A program made the position numbers and the translations under genes. 64,000 bases of DNA, taken from Marasmius tenuissimus (taxonomy: Eukaryota > Basidiomycota > Agaricomycetes > Agaricales > Marasmiaceae). Shown piece after piece: positions 11,980 through 24,900 of the stretch (its first letter is position 1; every line of letters begins with the position of its first letter). The notes under the pieces are model-generated. The model worked only from the letters and a program-made list of their open reading frames with translations, did not search any database and had not been told where the DNA came from. The stretch spans positions 5,146,001 through 5,210,000 of the forward strand of contig JAQOTA010000053.1 in assembly GCA_029532415.1 (NCBI GenBank), given 5' to 3'.

Positions 11980-12816
11980 CTCTCCATTAGCAACGATTCG
12001 AGCCTTGCGACCAGGAAGTTGAATAAATGCGTTGCCAGCAAACAACGATGAGCACTAGGATAGGATGTTTCCATTGCCACTCCGAATCTTGGCGACCGAT
12101 ATCAGTGGCGTTGGTGATATTGTGATGTACACTACAGCAAGTACGCTGTGCATTGTCTGCGTAAATGTAGAACACTGAACATATTTTTTCCGAGTCGAAT
12201 GACCATGGGATACTTGTGGCAGGATGAAAGCAAGTTTGGTGGGTTTAAGAGCAAGTCTAGACAGTCTGGATGTGGCCAACACCCTCGTCTATCATTCATC
12301 ACCGAGCGCTCGGAGAGCCATCGTATTCATAGTCTCTAGATGAGGATAAAAGCCTCTCGGCCGTCGTTAGCGATAGAAATCGTATTGCACGTTTTGAGGA
12401 GTCGTCGTTGGTTGGTGGCAGGTGCAGTCAGACTCTGAGATCGGATTTAGGCGGATTTGACTGGTCTCAAGATGAGATAAGATTTCTGATCTTACCTTGA
12501 CTAGACCGTCACAACCCTGACCACTGCCCTTTTCCTCACTCCAACAATGAATGAAGTACGTGCGACTCAGATTTCTCCCCTCACATTCATATAGCTTACT
12601 GCGAGGTGGTACACTCTGCTCTAGCGCACTTTGAATTGGTGATCATCGGATGGGCAGGTTATCCGGAAGCACGGTTGTTCTAAAATTGAGTTCCTGACAC
12701 CCAGCGCAATTGAAAGCACTGCCAAATGCTGCCAGGTGGACCCAGGTTGCAGTGTTTTTGGAGTCTCGCGGTACCTATATGAGGGCTCTAGTGCACCTGT
12801 TGGACCCCTCTCAACC
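11980..12816. promoter_or_regulatory. Divergent intergenic region of K1 and K2
   Basis: K1 and K2 are transcribed away from each other from this 0.84 kb stretch, which should therefore hold both promoters. I could not pick out individual sites. Confidence 0.4.
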
Positions 12817-15800
12817 ATGTTACTCGACCCAGCGCTGAGCCAACTGGAGGAGCGTTTAAAGGGAATCTTCGATGACAGGCTGAAATTGCAAGGCTTCCTG
12901 GATATGGGGGGATATGAGGCCCAGGACTGGCTGGACAGCATGCAGCAGGTGAGTATATGCCCCATATGTCACAATGCCCGAATAAAACTAGGGAATTTCA
13001 GCTTGTCGATTGTCCTCAAACCACCCCAGCGGTGCGGTCTTCGATATTTACCGTTATGGTACGCCTATCGAAGAACTCAGGATTACACCCAAAATGCCTC
13101 GCTATTCAGAACGTGAAGAGGCTCGGAGAGTTCCCTATTGCTGCTGGTGGTTTTGGAGACGTTTGGAAGGGCATCATCGGTGAATCGACAGAGCTTGTGT
13201 GCTTAAAGGTCGTCAAAATTTATCTGGAATCCGACCTGGGGAAACTGTCGACTGTATGTCACCCGTCCGATACTATATATGCTACGTTGCTGATACACAA
13301 ATTATTGACAGGAATACATCAGAGAGGCGATCCTCTGGCGTCAGATGAAGCACCCGAACATACTGCCATTTCTTGGGATATATCAGCTCGAATCCACTCA
13401 ACAGTTGTGTCTAATCTCTCCATGGATGAATCAGGGTAACTTGATCCAATTTCTGAGAACTTCGAGGCGGGAGGATGTTGACCATCACACACTGGTAACA
13501 TTTATCGTATAACAAAACACCTGGGAAATCCGGCTGACGCGACCTTCAGGTACACGACGTTGCAACTGGTCTGGCTCACCTCCACGCCATGAAGATTGTC
13601 CACAGTGATCTCAAAGGTGTCAACATTCTCATCACAGACGCTTTCCGGGCCTGCATCGGAGACTTTGGCTTGTCTCGCATCTCAGATACACGGGGACTCA
13701 GCATAACGACGACATCACGTCCCCGTGGTACAGGTCGCTGGCTGGCCCCTGAACTACTCACCGGAAGCTACGCATCCAAAGAGAGTGATATCTACTCACT
13801 CGGGTGTGTTTGCTTCGAGGTAAGCTAGCGCAATTGGGTCTAAAGAAGACAAAAATCTCACGTCCCGCCAGATTTTCACGGACGGACAACACCCTTTCCC
13901 TGAGCTCCCACACGAAGCCGCAGTAGTGCTTGCCGTTATTCAAGGACAACGACCAAAAAGACCTGCCTCAGCACCCGAGCTCACTGACGATATGTGGGAC
14001 CTCATGGCGGAAATGTGGTCCCCAGATCCATTACTTCGCCCCAATGCACATCAGGTATTGAATCGGTTATCGAAGATGAACTCGCGGAAGTCGATCAGTG
14101 CGCCATCGGATTGGAACGAGTCAATATTTACCCAAGTCTGGGGCAACGTCGAATATCGTTCTGTCGTTGAACCAGGTGCGCAGATCGACGGCGACGATAG
14201 CACACCTAGTGCCCCATCGACATCGGTAGTCAATTTGTGAGCGAATTCCCTGTATTTGAAGTCATGATATTGATACCTCTTTGGACATGATAGACCAACT
14301 CCCGACAGTCTTCCTCCTTCATATTGGGACCTTGAGGGAATTGAGGCCGGACCGCAGAAAGGCCAGGACTCTCCGACGCCTACATCGAGCTCATCTCTGC
14401 AAATACATCAGGACCTGCAAACTCTGTCCATCGAAGTAACGACGGAGGAGACGAGCACGGAACCGTTTGATGAGACACCAACTTCTCCGCCACTCCATGA
14501 TCCCCATTCCCTGTCCGCAAGCCCGACGCCAAGAGATTTTCCTCCGGTGCCTCGAATTTATGGAGAGAATGACCATCAACTTGCGACGCAGACAAGTGGA
14601 GCTTCAGGCTCAAATTCTCCAGTCGTACCTCCCTCGCCAAAACTTACGAAAGCAGAGGAAGCGGGGTTTTCGTGGCCTGCAGAGCTTCCCAGTGAGTCCT
14701 GACTTATTCCGAGACCTCTTCTCTCTCTCACCAGTTTGTCGATCGATAGCCTTTGATAGGCTCGTCTCGGAGAACAAATCAAAACATGCGTCTCTTGTTC
14801 GAATGATCGCGGAAGTCAATCACGCCCCTGAAGCATTGGCAATACAGCAGGCCAGAATAAAGGAGCTCCAGTTTCTGATCGAGGAGAGCATGTTACATCT
14901 CGTGAAGATATCGGAGAGGTTAATCAGGCAATGGAAAGCACAGGAGAGTGCGGAGAAACCGAAGGCCCAGTTCTGGTCGATAAAACGGAGGACACAGAAG
15001 GAAAAGGAGCCTGTGGCTGACGCAACGTGAGTTTTCCGTGTCTACTGTGTCTTCTAGAGTATGCTGATAGACGCCTTCAGATCATTCCGAATCATCGAGG
15101 AGGAGATGAGAGAGCGCGAAAAACATAATGAGTTAAAAGAGGAGTTGGCTCAAGCGGAAGCGGAGGTGCGTCTTCTGTCGACCTTTCCCCTTCGGTTGAC
15201 CAATATTCATACTCATACTACTTGCGCACCGCTCAGGAAAGTAGCCTCAACGACCAGGCAAGAAGATATACTACCATGACGGACGAGCTGGATACGCTCT
15301 ACAACAGCATATTCAATGGATTCACAGGTATTAAGCACCTCATTCTATCATCTTCGGGTCGATGCAAATTCAGAGTTCCCTCAGATTACCCCGAGCAGAA
15401 CCAGCTACAGCAGCAAATCGCGGCAGCAAAGGCCATGTACGATCGGGTCGAGGCCACTTTCGATGCTGAGACACAAGCGTACGAGCGCCTATACCGCGCG
15501 GAGAAGGTGTTGCACGATTGTTTAGAGAAACTAAAGGAAGCAGTGCGATGTGCCACTTCGCGTCAGTCTTACGTTAGGATACTATTTACATGCAAGCGCT
15601 GAGTTTTTGTCCTTCTTTTCCTTCAGCGACTGGATCAAGTTTTGGGCGGTATGTCTCGCGTTCGATGTTCAATGTTGGGCGTTGAACTGAGATTACATTT
15701 CTCTATTAGGACCTCATACGAAAGGGAGTCCGCTTGTCTTTTAGATGCCCACACGTTGGCCAGCCAGGTACCTTCACTGGTGCGGGAAGCTCGTCAACTG

Positions 15801-16458
15801 TCACCTTCCATCAAGCCACTGAGGGCTCTTGCCATTTCGCAAAGGTGAGTGCACATTCACCCGTCCTTCTTACCCTTCATGACTCTCGCCCTCGCAGTAT
15901 CCCTTCTAGAGCAGCTTCAGAAGGAAGAGAATACTTTAACGGTGCGTGTACTCCCCACAAACATGAGTTCCGTAGTCCTGAATTTCCCGCCCAGATTTCT
16001 TGGATGAGATTACATCCGAAGTCGTTCGTGCTCATAAACAGGCAAGTATCTTGATCGTTTGCTTCCCCTCATGTGTCACTCACGAAATCAATGCTCAGAT
16101 CGTGGCCGAATGCACAACTTACTCCGGGCGCACCGCCGGAGCTCATTCTGTCCTGGAAGGTGTTGCTCAGACTTTGTCTCGGTACAAGGATGAGCTCAGG
16201 AACACAAGGAAAGGGATATTCGACGAGGTTGCGGCAAGGTCCAGCCGAGACTGGAACGATGAGCGCCCTCCTGCATACCAATTACATGATCCTCCTCGTC
16301 AGACCTCTATACCCATGCCTACGACCAACACACAGGAAGTGGACGCGCCAACGCCGCCCGCTATGCCCAATTTGTCTGTTCCGTATGAGTTTGACCTGCC
16401 GTCTGTGACTACACTTGGCCATACTTATTCATACCTGGTCGGATCCGCCTTCTCTTAG
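12817..16458 (+). CDS. K2: TKL-like kinase fused to a coiled-coil protein
   Basis: The N-terminal helical module (LSQLEERLKGIFDDRLKLQG, AQDWLDSMQQ) leads into a kinase domain with AAGGFGDVWKG, VCLKVVKIY, HSDLKGVNIL where HRD is usual, IGDFGLSRI and an intact APE (RWLAPELLTG). The kinase tail motif WNESIFTQVWGNVEY follows. An intron at about 14239-14295 connects to a Pro/Ser/Thr-rich linker ending WPAELP. A GTGAGT...CACCAG intron joins this in frame to ICRSIAFDRLVSENKSK. From there to the stop at 16456-16458 the product is a long coiled coil: RIKELQFLIEESMLHLVKIS, RLIRQWKAQE, FRIIEEEMREREKHNELKEE, then LQQQIAAAKAMYDRVEATFD and a Pro-rich end. The coiled-coil half resembles stand-alone coiled-coil proteins of unknown function that I recall from Agaricomycetes. 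Two adjacent genes are possible, but the frame-keeping splice favours a fusion of about 900 aa. Confidence 0.65.
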
Positions 16459-16726
16459 CTATACTTAGGATGTTTACATGTACCTAGTTTCCCGCGTTGA
16501 TGCTCACATTTGCGCTTGTTGCCCTCCATGTTTATGTTCATGCATAATACATCATGGACAGGCGGCTCATATCACTGCCTCCGTAATTACGAACTCGAAA
16601 GCTATTAGTATGGGTGAATATCTCTACTTGGAGATATCAATCACGCGTAGCCAACTGGAAAGATTGCTGTTATACAGCATATTTCCGCAAAACGTATCCT
16701 GCTGACTGGTCAGTCAGCTTCGTTTA
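16459..16726. other. Spacer between K2 and a tRNA
   Basis: This is the 3' flank of K2 and of the minus-strand tRNA. Nothing else is seen. Confidence 0.5.
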
Positions 16727-16822
16727 TGGACAAATCCGGATTTGAACCGGAGACCTTTCGCAGCAGTCGTCGACCCTCGACAGTATGCAAAGCGAACGCG
16801 ATAACCCCTACGCTATTTGCCC
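16727..16822 (-). tRNA. tRNA-Ala (anticodon TGC) with intron, second copy
   Basis: The mature part matches the copy at 7177-7279 apart from one base in the T loop (GGTTCAAATCC here). It has GGGCAAA/TTTGTCC with G3:U70, the same D arm and the same TTCGC/GCGAA anticodon stem around TGC. The intron after position 37 is shorter (about 23 nt) and unrelated in sequence. Confidence 0.9.
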
Positions 16823-16835
16823 ATGCTGGTAGGGT

Positions 16836-17528
16836 TCAGTTTGAAATTTGATCGGGGATAATTTCTCCGTTTATACCACATCGTTCTTCCGTCGAGATTA
16901 ACTCGCCGAGGGGTAAATCGGGGTCCGTCCAGACTTTGTTGGGGTAAACCCGGGGAAAGGATGGTAAGGTTCTCGTCTTTGGAGGGGCGACTGGTCTTCG
17001 ACCTTCTCGGAATTCAGAAGGCACAAGTCGATCAAGGTGATGGAATCGCTCCCTGACGCCTACCCCGTCTGATGCTCTCACTGGCCCACAATCGGCTATA
17101 CCAAGCGCGAATAACGAGGAGCAAACTCTGTGTATGAAGCGCAGACGAGGGCTTGACAGACCAGGCCGGAGACTTATCGATCCCTGAACAAGCTCTGAAG
17201 TTGCGGCCATTAGCGAGTTGATGAAGCGGTCGACCCTTTGTTGAAATTGCGTGCGGACGTGTTTTGAAACAACCCGGGTATCAGATATACATAGACTGTA
17301 GGCCATAGCTTTTGAAGTCGTTACGGCTACCTACTCCGCTGAAACCCGAAGCTTGTACTCACGAATCGTCGGGAGCTTGAAAGCACGGTGGCCTGAATAG
17401 AGTGTGTGTCCGGAGATTCTGTGAAAGTTCTTAGAGTCTCTCTTCGAGTTTGTGGCTGGAGCTCCAGGGCCGGGTAATTCTTCAACGGGTACCGCATCTA
17501 CCAAGCTCAGGGATGCAGAGAGGGCCAA
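16836..17528 (-). CDS. Hypothetical protein, exon edges uncertain
   Basis: I do not recognise this protein. An open frame from the ATG at 17528 reads MALSASLSLVDAVPVEELPG and then HTLYSGHRAFKLPTI. After a short putative intron (about 17330-17366) it continues as VRTQFQQRVDRFINSLMAAT and ends VYPNKVWTDPDLPLGE...DQISN at about 16836, close to the end of the tRNA. The first part is basic and could be an organelle-targeting region. Base use looks coding, and both frames stay open for over 150 codons in all. A further exon upstream (to about 17780) is possible. The gene would be divergent from V. Confidence 0.4.
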
Positions 17529-17893
17529 GGGCGGTACTTGCTGAGACTTACCCGAATGGGAAATCGGCGAATGTCGCGTAATGAGTTCTCACTGAAGAGT
17601 CCCAGCACATCCACAGCCGTTCTCTCCTCTAGAGCATGTAAATTGAGCAAAAGAGACGACGGGAAATAGTTCCAGACTTGTTTGGAGGTGGCTGAACGAA
17701 GGAAAACCATGGGAGAAACCCTCGATGAGTGGAAGATGTGCACGTGGCGTTGTACACAGCCTTTCACAATTTGACAGTGCACTGCAGGATAGAATTAGGA
17801 TTGTCTGATTGTCAGTTCTTCCAGCTCGCCGCCAGCAACCGTGTCAGTTCAGTCGAGTCGAGTCGAAGTCGAGCTCAGACTGGGAGCACCAGC

Positions 17894-20800
17894 ATGAAAA
17901 AGTTTTTTGGCGGGACCAAGCCAAAACCAGCGACGCCAGCAACCCCCACAGTCCCAGTTAAAACGAACGATGCCGTGGTCGAGTCTTCCCCTTTACCTAC
18001 CCCAATTCATGCTGTCTACACGCAGAGTCAGAGTCAGAGTCAAGTGCAGCAACAACAACAAGCTCAGCAGCCTGTACAACAGCAAGCTCAACCCCAACAA
18101 CGACGAGAAGACCTCGACGATGCATCTTTCGACCTTGTAGAGCCTTTTCCCAACCCACATCCACCTACAGCGCCAGCTTTGGCACCATCAAGATCATCGT
18201 CCTATGGGAGCCTTCCACCAGGCGCGGCACGGCCACCCAGTCCCCATCAAGAACTGTCTGGATCGAACACGTTGAAGAAGAAAAGCCCCAACCTTAACCA
18301 TCATCATAACAATTCGAGCAACCATTCGATATCGACACCGCCAGCGATGGGGATATTGAAGGCGCTGGATCCGCCACATGCACATCAGCATCTGCCGAGC
18401 ACTGGACATCTTCATCAGACTCATCACCACCACCAGCACACGGGGTCGACTGACACAACGGCGACAATGCAGATGATTGCGCCCTCGAGGCCCAGTATGG
18501 GGATGGAGCGATATCCATCTATGAACTCGCTGGCACCAAGCACAATGGTGTCGCACGATACCGAAAATGGCCACGTCAGGAGGGAGATCAGGGAGAAAGA
18601 GAAGGACAGGAAGGAGGGTGGATGGCTATCCAAATGGACTAGTGGCGGTCACGATAAGGACAAGGACAAGGATCATGGCCATGGTCAGAGAGAACGAAGC
18701 CAGTCGTGGCAGCTGGTGCACCCCGAGGAACAGGGAGGAGAGCTGACGAAGTTGATTGGTGCGTTCTACATCTGCTACACCTGCATCGTTTCAGTAATTC
18801 CTCAATCGTTTCACTTCGTTCGCGGTGTACACAGGCTTTCTTACAGCAACATCCTCTGAAGACTGGGTTCTTGTCCTTGACGTTTGTGAACGTGCATCAG
18901 CCAGTGATTCCAATGCCAAGGAAGCTGTACGGGCGTTACGCAGAGAGTTCAAGTACGGCGCACCCCAGGCTCAGCTCAGTGCTGCTCGGGTAGGTGATCC
19001 TTGTCTCATCCTGATATTCAAGCTATTAACTTCGACCCTCACACCCAGCTTTGGGCAATTATGCTTCGGAACTCAACAGATACATTCATAGGCCAGTCAA
19101 CCTCACGGAAATTCTTAGAAACCCTGGAAGAGCTTCTTTTGAGCTCAAGAACGAATCCTGTGGTGAAAGAGCGTGTGCTAGACGTTCTGGCGGCTGCTGC
19201 GTATGCCAGCGGAAGTAGTGAGTGATGTCTCCGTCTTGTCTTATGTTCTGGCATTCGAACCGTCTTGGACCTCTTTTTTTCGAGTGGCTTTCCCTTTCTT
19301 TTGCGGTTATCTTCGTGCTTTCCCCTGGTCGTACGCAACGAAATACTAAATTTGGTGCTGTAGAGAAAGATACTGGATTTCGCGGCCTCTGGAAGAAAGT
19401 CAAACCGCACGACAGGCCAGAAGAGGTATGTGGCGATTGTCCTCTTCTTAACCCCTCACTAACTGCAAGTCGCGGTGACCAATAGGGGATGCCATTTGAC
19501 ACGGACGATGCCATGTTCAATCCTCCCACGGGTGGTGATCGGCGGTCCTACTCTGAGTCTCTGCCGTACCCACAGCCGCAACTGCATCCAAATCATCATC
19601 ATACTGGCCAACAGCAACAGTATGATCATCAGCAACAGCAACACACGCAACAGAATCAGAATCAGCCTCCCAACAGCCAGCCCGGCAAAACTGGCGATCT
19701 ACTTCCGAAGGCGAATGGCGATGCTGCGAAGGAGAGGACCAAGGATAGGGGAGAACGGCGAGAACGCGACCCCGACCGGGAGCGCAGTAGCGGTCGGGAA
19801 CGCAAGGATTCGAATCGTGAACGTGATCTCGAACCACGGGAGAGGGATAAAGATAAAGACCGGTCGCATCGTGAACACCGTGATCGGGACAGAGGCAAAG
19901 ACAAGGACCGAGACCGTTCATCACGCAAGGATAAAGACCGTGAGTCCCGAAAGCGCAAAAAACATCGCTCCTCGCGCGAACGAGAACGGGATACTCAGAA
20001 GATCATCCCACCGGAGGAGGATATTCGACGGCTATTCCAGGAGTGTATTATTGGCAAGGGTAACGCATCACTACTGAGCCAGGCGTTGGTGCATACCACC
20101 CCGGAGGATTTCCTCTCCGATAACACGGAAGGGCAGAGCAATGGAATCATCAGGGAATTCCGGGTGAAGTGCATAGCGAGTCAAGAGTTGATCGCTGCAC
20201 AGATCCCATGGGCCAGCGCTGGCTCTGAGAGAAGCCGGAGGGAACTGAACGCCAAGCGCGAAGCAGAAGGAAACCTCATCACTGGGGAGGAGGACGGAGA
20301 GACGACTGAGGAGAAGTTATTGGCCGATCTATTAGGTGCAAACGAGGAGTTGTTGGCTGCGCTTGGGCAGTACGAGGATCTTGAAAGGGTTGCGAGGGAA
20401 AGGAAGGCTGAGGAGGATAGCAAGAACGATATCGGAGGGAGGAGGGGGAGGGTGAGCTTTTCCGTGCTGTTCATTGGCAGAGTGATTTTTACTAACATTT
20501 TTTCGCCCTCCTCAAACAGGACGAAATTGAGCGACAGCTCCATCAAGAGGAGCTGTACTTATCCTCAAGTCGCGCTGCGCCTATGGGTGCGAGATCACCG
20601 AGTCCAAGCCTGCATCCTGGCGGTGCAAGGGTGCCTTCGAGAAGTCCTTCATCGTCCCCGCCCGTGCCACCACCACCTGTGCCTCCTCGTATCCCTTCCC
20701 CCGGCGGGCGGCCGAATTCGAGGCCCTCGTCTATCATTCTTGGCGGTGGTCTCACTTCCGGGCAACATGCTCCCTACAACCATCTCGCACCCCCCACTGC

Positions 20801-21287
20801 ACCCCATGGACCCAGGAGTCCTGGGTTGAGGGGGGCTATTCCTGCTGCTTCAGCCTCTGCTGGTTCGTTCGGTTCGACTGCGGACCACGGATACATTAGT
20901 AATGGGACATGGACAGGAACAACACCCGTGCCTGATACCTCTAGTGACGACGACGACGAAGAGTACAAGCCTAGTGAGAAGGCTCGCGGAAAACAGAGAG
21001 CCGTTGAGGAAGAGGACACATCTTCTGTCCTCAATCGTCAGCGAGGTCATCAAGCTGACGACGAGTACGGGCATCTGGGAGCGAATGGAAGCCCGCACGA
21101 CGACCATTTCAGTGTGAACTACACCGACGAGGATGCGAGCGATTCGGAAGGTGGCTATCGCAGCGGAGGTGGAGGTGGACACAAACACCGACCGGTACAA
21201 TATGCGTATGATGCTGTCGCAGAGCGGACGAAGCAGAGGCTGATTGAGAGGAGGGTCAGCGGTGTGCCCGAGATTGGTAGAGGCTAG
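17894..21287 (+). CDS. V: stand-alone VHS-GAT protein, LSB5-like
   Basis: This is an endosomal and actin-linked adaptor of the Lsb5/GGA/Hse1 type. In yeast, Lsb5 joins ubiquitin, Arf3 and the Las17 actin machinery in endocytosis. I start at MKKFFGGTKPKPATPATP, the first ATG that leads into an open frame with no kinase. Residues about 1-290 are low complexity: Gln-rich, then His-rich (HHHHQHTG), ending with a basic GGWLSKWTSGG motif and ELTKLI. The VHS domain is about 290-430 (DWVLVLDVCERASAS, RRE FKYG, LWAIMLRNSTDTFI, FRGLWKKVKPHDRPEE). An Arg/Asp/Ser-rich segment (19.7-19.97 kb) follows. The GAT-like domain begins RRLFQECIIGKGNASLLSQA and includes ELIAAQIPWASAGSERSRRE and LLAALGQYEDLERV. The rest is Pro/Ser-rich and disordered. 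It has about five introns and about 1,000 aa. It looks complete and is the best candidate for the parent of the VHS parts in K1, K3, K4, K5 and K7. Confidence 0.82.
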
Positions 21288-21941
21288 AGTGCTGTGGTGT
21301 ATTGATCATCGTCATGAACGGAGAGAGGAGAATGGTGGTACTATTGCTGCGTATCATCTACCATTTTTTTGGTGTCTTTTTGACTGACCGCAACACATGC
21401 ACATACTACCAAAATGCCTACCTCCCAGCGGAACTTACAACTTATCTATTTATTGATTGAGAGTCATTTACATTGCTCTATCAATCGTTCACTCCCTATA
21501 TCAATGTTACTGTAGCAATAGTCCTCGTTCTCGACTTCTCGCTCTCGGACCTCACAGACTGATCAAACTTGGATCAAACGCCCAGGACTTGAGTATCCCA
21601 GTGCTGGGCGTCTAAGCAAACATAGTTGCTCTCCAGCCTCCACCTCTCTTCTTTCGCCTTACCTGCACCGTGCGGGTACATGCTGGTCGGAAGAGTTTAA
21701 GCGTTACTCGCACATTCGCACAAGAGAGCATGTTCAGTCCAGCATCTGCAGAGAAACTGCATGTGCATCTAAACTTGATACGGGCCGATTAGTGTTCATG
21801 GGAGCATGTTTCAGGACCCCTTGTCTTTTGCTAACAACGTTGTTATCGCGAAATGCATATGCACAAGGCTCGAACCGCTATTAAAAGTCAAGGTTCTAAT
21901 ACGTCAGCTCCCTGAAAGCGACACTCAGCGACGAGGGAGAG
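21288..21941. promoter_or_regulatory. V 3' flank and K3 promoter/5' UTR
   Basis: The left half (about 21330-21500) is related to 35540-35730. Further right, GCTGGGCGTCTAAG at about 21604 recurs at about 35837. The last 110 bp before the K3 ATG (CTTGTCTTTTGCTAAC..., ending GACGAGGGAGAGATGG) closely match the region before the K4 ATG. The array was therefore duplicated together with its promoters. Confidence 0.5.
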
Positions 21942-24900
21942 ATGGTACCGCTCGCTGGCACGGTTGAGCAGTTGGCTCAACATCTGGATGAGGTTCTCGG
22001 AGACAAGGAGAAGCTACGAGAATTTCTGGAACAGACAGGCGAAGATGCGCAGAACTGGTTGGAGAAACTTCAGCAGGTACGCTTGGGTCACTTTAAGTTT
22101 ATCAGCTTGGTTTCTTGCTTAGTTTCTTGCGTTTCAGCTCATCGACGACCCCAAGTTGGATCTGACGTCTCGTTTGCGCTCTTTATTGTCCACATCAATG
22201 ATCCGCCTTTCGAAACGCTCTGGGCTACACCCAAGATGCTTGTTTATCCAGAATGTTCGCAAGTTGGGCAAGCATCCTGTCGCTGCTGGAGGATTCGGAG
22301 ATGTCTGGAAGGGCGTAATTGGTCAACCAGAGTCAGAAGAACAGCTGGTGTGTTTGAAGGTGTCGAAGGTATACATGAAAAGCGACTTGGATGCGCTATT
22401 CAAGGTATATCTTCCTCTTCGGCTCTCTTTCTTTCTATAAACCCGAAGCACAGGGATACCTGCACGAAGCTCTCGTATGGCGTCATCTGAAGCATCGGAA
22501 TGTCCTTCCATTCCTAGGGATTTATTACTCGAAGGACGATGGCCAGTTTTGTCTCATTTCGCCTTGGATGGACAATGGTAATCTCTTGCAGTATCTCAAG
22601 GCCACCCGGAGGGCGGACGTTGATCATCTCGTACTGGTACGTCCGTCGCGAGCCTCGATGTCGACTTCGATGCTCAGTTGCTCGCTATCACAGGTCTACG
22701 ATGTCGCAGCAGGTCTTGCATACTTACACGGGGAGAAGGTTGTTCACGGGGATCTGAAAGGAGTGAGTAACCATTTTTGTTGCCAACTGTGAAAATCGCT
22801 CATCCCGTTCGCGCAGCTGAACATCCTCATTACCCCGGAAGGCCGCGCTTGCATCGGCGACTTTGGGCTATCCCGCATTGCGGATACGCTTGTTCTCAAA
22901 TTAACCACGTCAAGCACTCGTGCAACTGGTACAGTTCGGTGGCTCGCACGGGAGATCTTGAGCGATGATTCTGGCCCCACTAAAGAAAGTGATGTCTATG
23001 CTTTCGCCTGCGTTTGTTATGAGGTATTCGGGCTTTTCTTCTCTCTAGTTTGTTGATCCCCAATCATGTTTCTGTAGATCTACACCACCCTCTCACCCTT
23101 TCACGAGCTCACGAACGACGCGACTGTGATGCTACGCGTTTTAAGCGGGGAATGTCCTACGAGGCCTACAGGGATTCTTGAACTCGGCGACAGGACATGG
23201 AATATAATGGAAGCATGCTGGAATCCAAACCCAACCTCTCGACCCCAGGTGACCGAGTTGCTTGAGCATATCAAGTCAGAAATTTTGGTCAGACAGAGAG
23301 AGACCTGGACTCTCGATCTCGCCGGGCTGAGACCATGGGCTGGCAGTCATTACCCGATGTCCGTTTCGCACGATTCTACTCGGACTTGGGATGAACGTCC
23401 GGCAAAGCGTAAATCCGATACGGAGGGCACTGATCTTCACACACAGATACGCTCATTATCTCCGCTGGTTGGAAACACAAGTGATTGTCCTTCTGTCTCC
23501 TCTAACACAGCTTTTCCGGGACATACTGAGCTAAATAACCTCCAATCCAGGTGCCCATCTGGTCGACTGCCGCCCACAGTACGGCAATGAATCCCCTGTG
23601 GACCAAGATTCCGGAGTCCGCGACCACTCCCGGACTGTAGGGCAAGACTTGCACCAGCGTTCGGGTACTTCCAAGGATAATTTCGCTGAAAGCATTTCTT
23701 TGAGAGCGGACTCTGGTCCTTTGTTGAACGTCAAGGACAAACTCGACAACGCGAATCGTTGGGAACGAGATTGGTGGCAACAAATTGGGCCTGATCAGCG
23801 AGAACAGAGGGGACGAGCGATGTCGACTGGTGCGTTCTCCTTTCTCCCGTCTGCTCTCTCTCTTCCCAACTGATGGTGTATTTGTGTTCCTCGATTACAC
23901 CAGTGTCTGAGAAAGTTACGGAGAAGGAGAAGTACGGGGAGGAGGGCGGATGGGTACCCCAATGGACTAGTGACGGTCGCGATAAGGGCAAGGATCACGT
24001 TCAAGGTCAGAGAGAACGAAGTCACTCCTGGCAGCCAATGCATGTCGAGGAACAGACAGGTTTCGTGACATTGATAGGTGTGCCCTACATTTGCTACGTC
24101 CGCCTCGCTTTAGTAATTCCCTAACTGTTTCCTGTACTCGTTATGTACACAGGCTTCCTCATAGGAACAGCCTCTGAGGACTGGGCCCTTATCCTAGATG
24201 CCTGTGAACGCGCATCAGCCAGCGAAGCCAATGCCAAAGAGGCTATATGGGTGTTACATAGAGAGTTTAAGTACGGTCGACCCCGAGCTCAGCTCAATGC
24301 TGCCAGGGTGGGTCAACATCTTCTCATTCTGATATTCAATCTCCCGACTTCTGCCTTCACATCTTAGCTTTGGGCAATTTTGCTTCGAAACTCGACGGAT
24401 ACATTCATAAACCAATCAACCTCTCGGAGTTTTTTGGAGACCTTGGAAGAACTTCTTTTGAGTTCAAGAACGAACCCCGTAGTGAAGGGGCGTGTGCTGG
24501 ACGTTCTGGCTGCTGCTGCGTATGCCAGCGGGAGTAGTAAGTGATTTTGCTGTCTTCATCCTGTTCTTCTGGTGTCCATACCGTGTTAAATCTCTTCCTT
24601 TGAGTAGAACAAGACATCGGATTCCGTAGTCTTTGGAAGAAAGTCAAACCACACGACAAACCGGACGAGGTGTGTTGGGATCCTCCTCCTTTTTAGCACT
24701 TACTGAACGCGGTGTACGTTGGACAATAGGGCATGCCATTTGACACCGTCGACGCCATTTATCCCCCAGTCCTGACGGGTGATCGGCGGTCTGACGTCAG
24801 GTCTCAGACGTATAAAGAGCTGCACCTGCCATATCCCAGAGATTTTATCGGCCTACAGCACGCGCATCCAGATCGCAATCAGGTCCGCAATCGTCACGTC

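Noticed and set aside
12817..14240. K2 as a plain kinase ending at the stop near 14240
   Set aside because: A good GTGAGC donor just before that stop and an in-frame acceptor extend the product through a Pro/Ser linker to the coiled coil. The short form may still exist as a read-through isoform.
18194..18574. Long minus-strand frames opposite V (also at 19517-19958)
   Set aside because: They are antisense shadows of low-complexity His-, Gln- and Arg-rich coding sequence of V.
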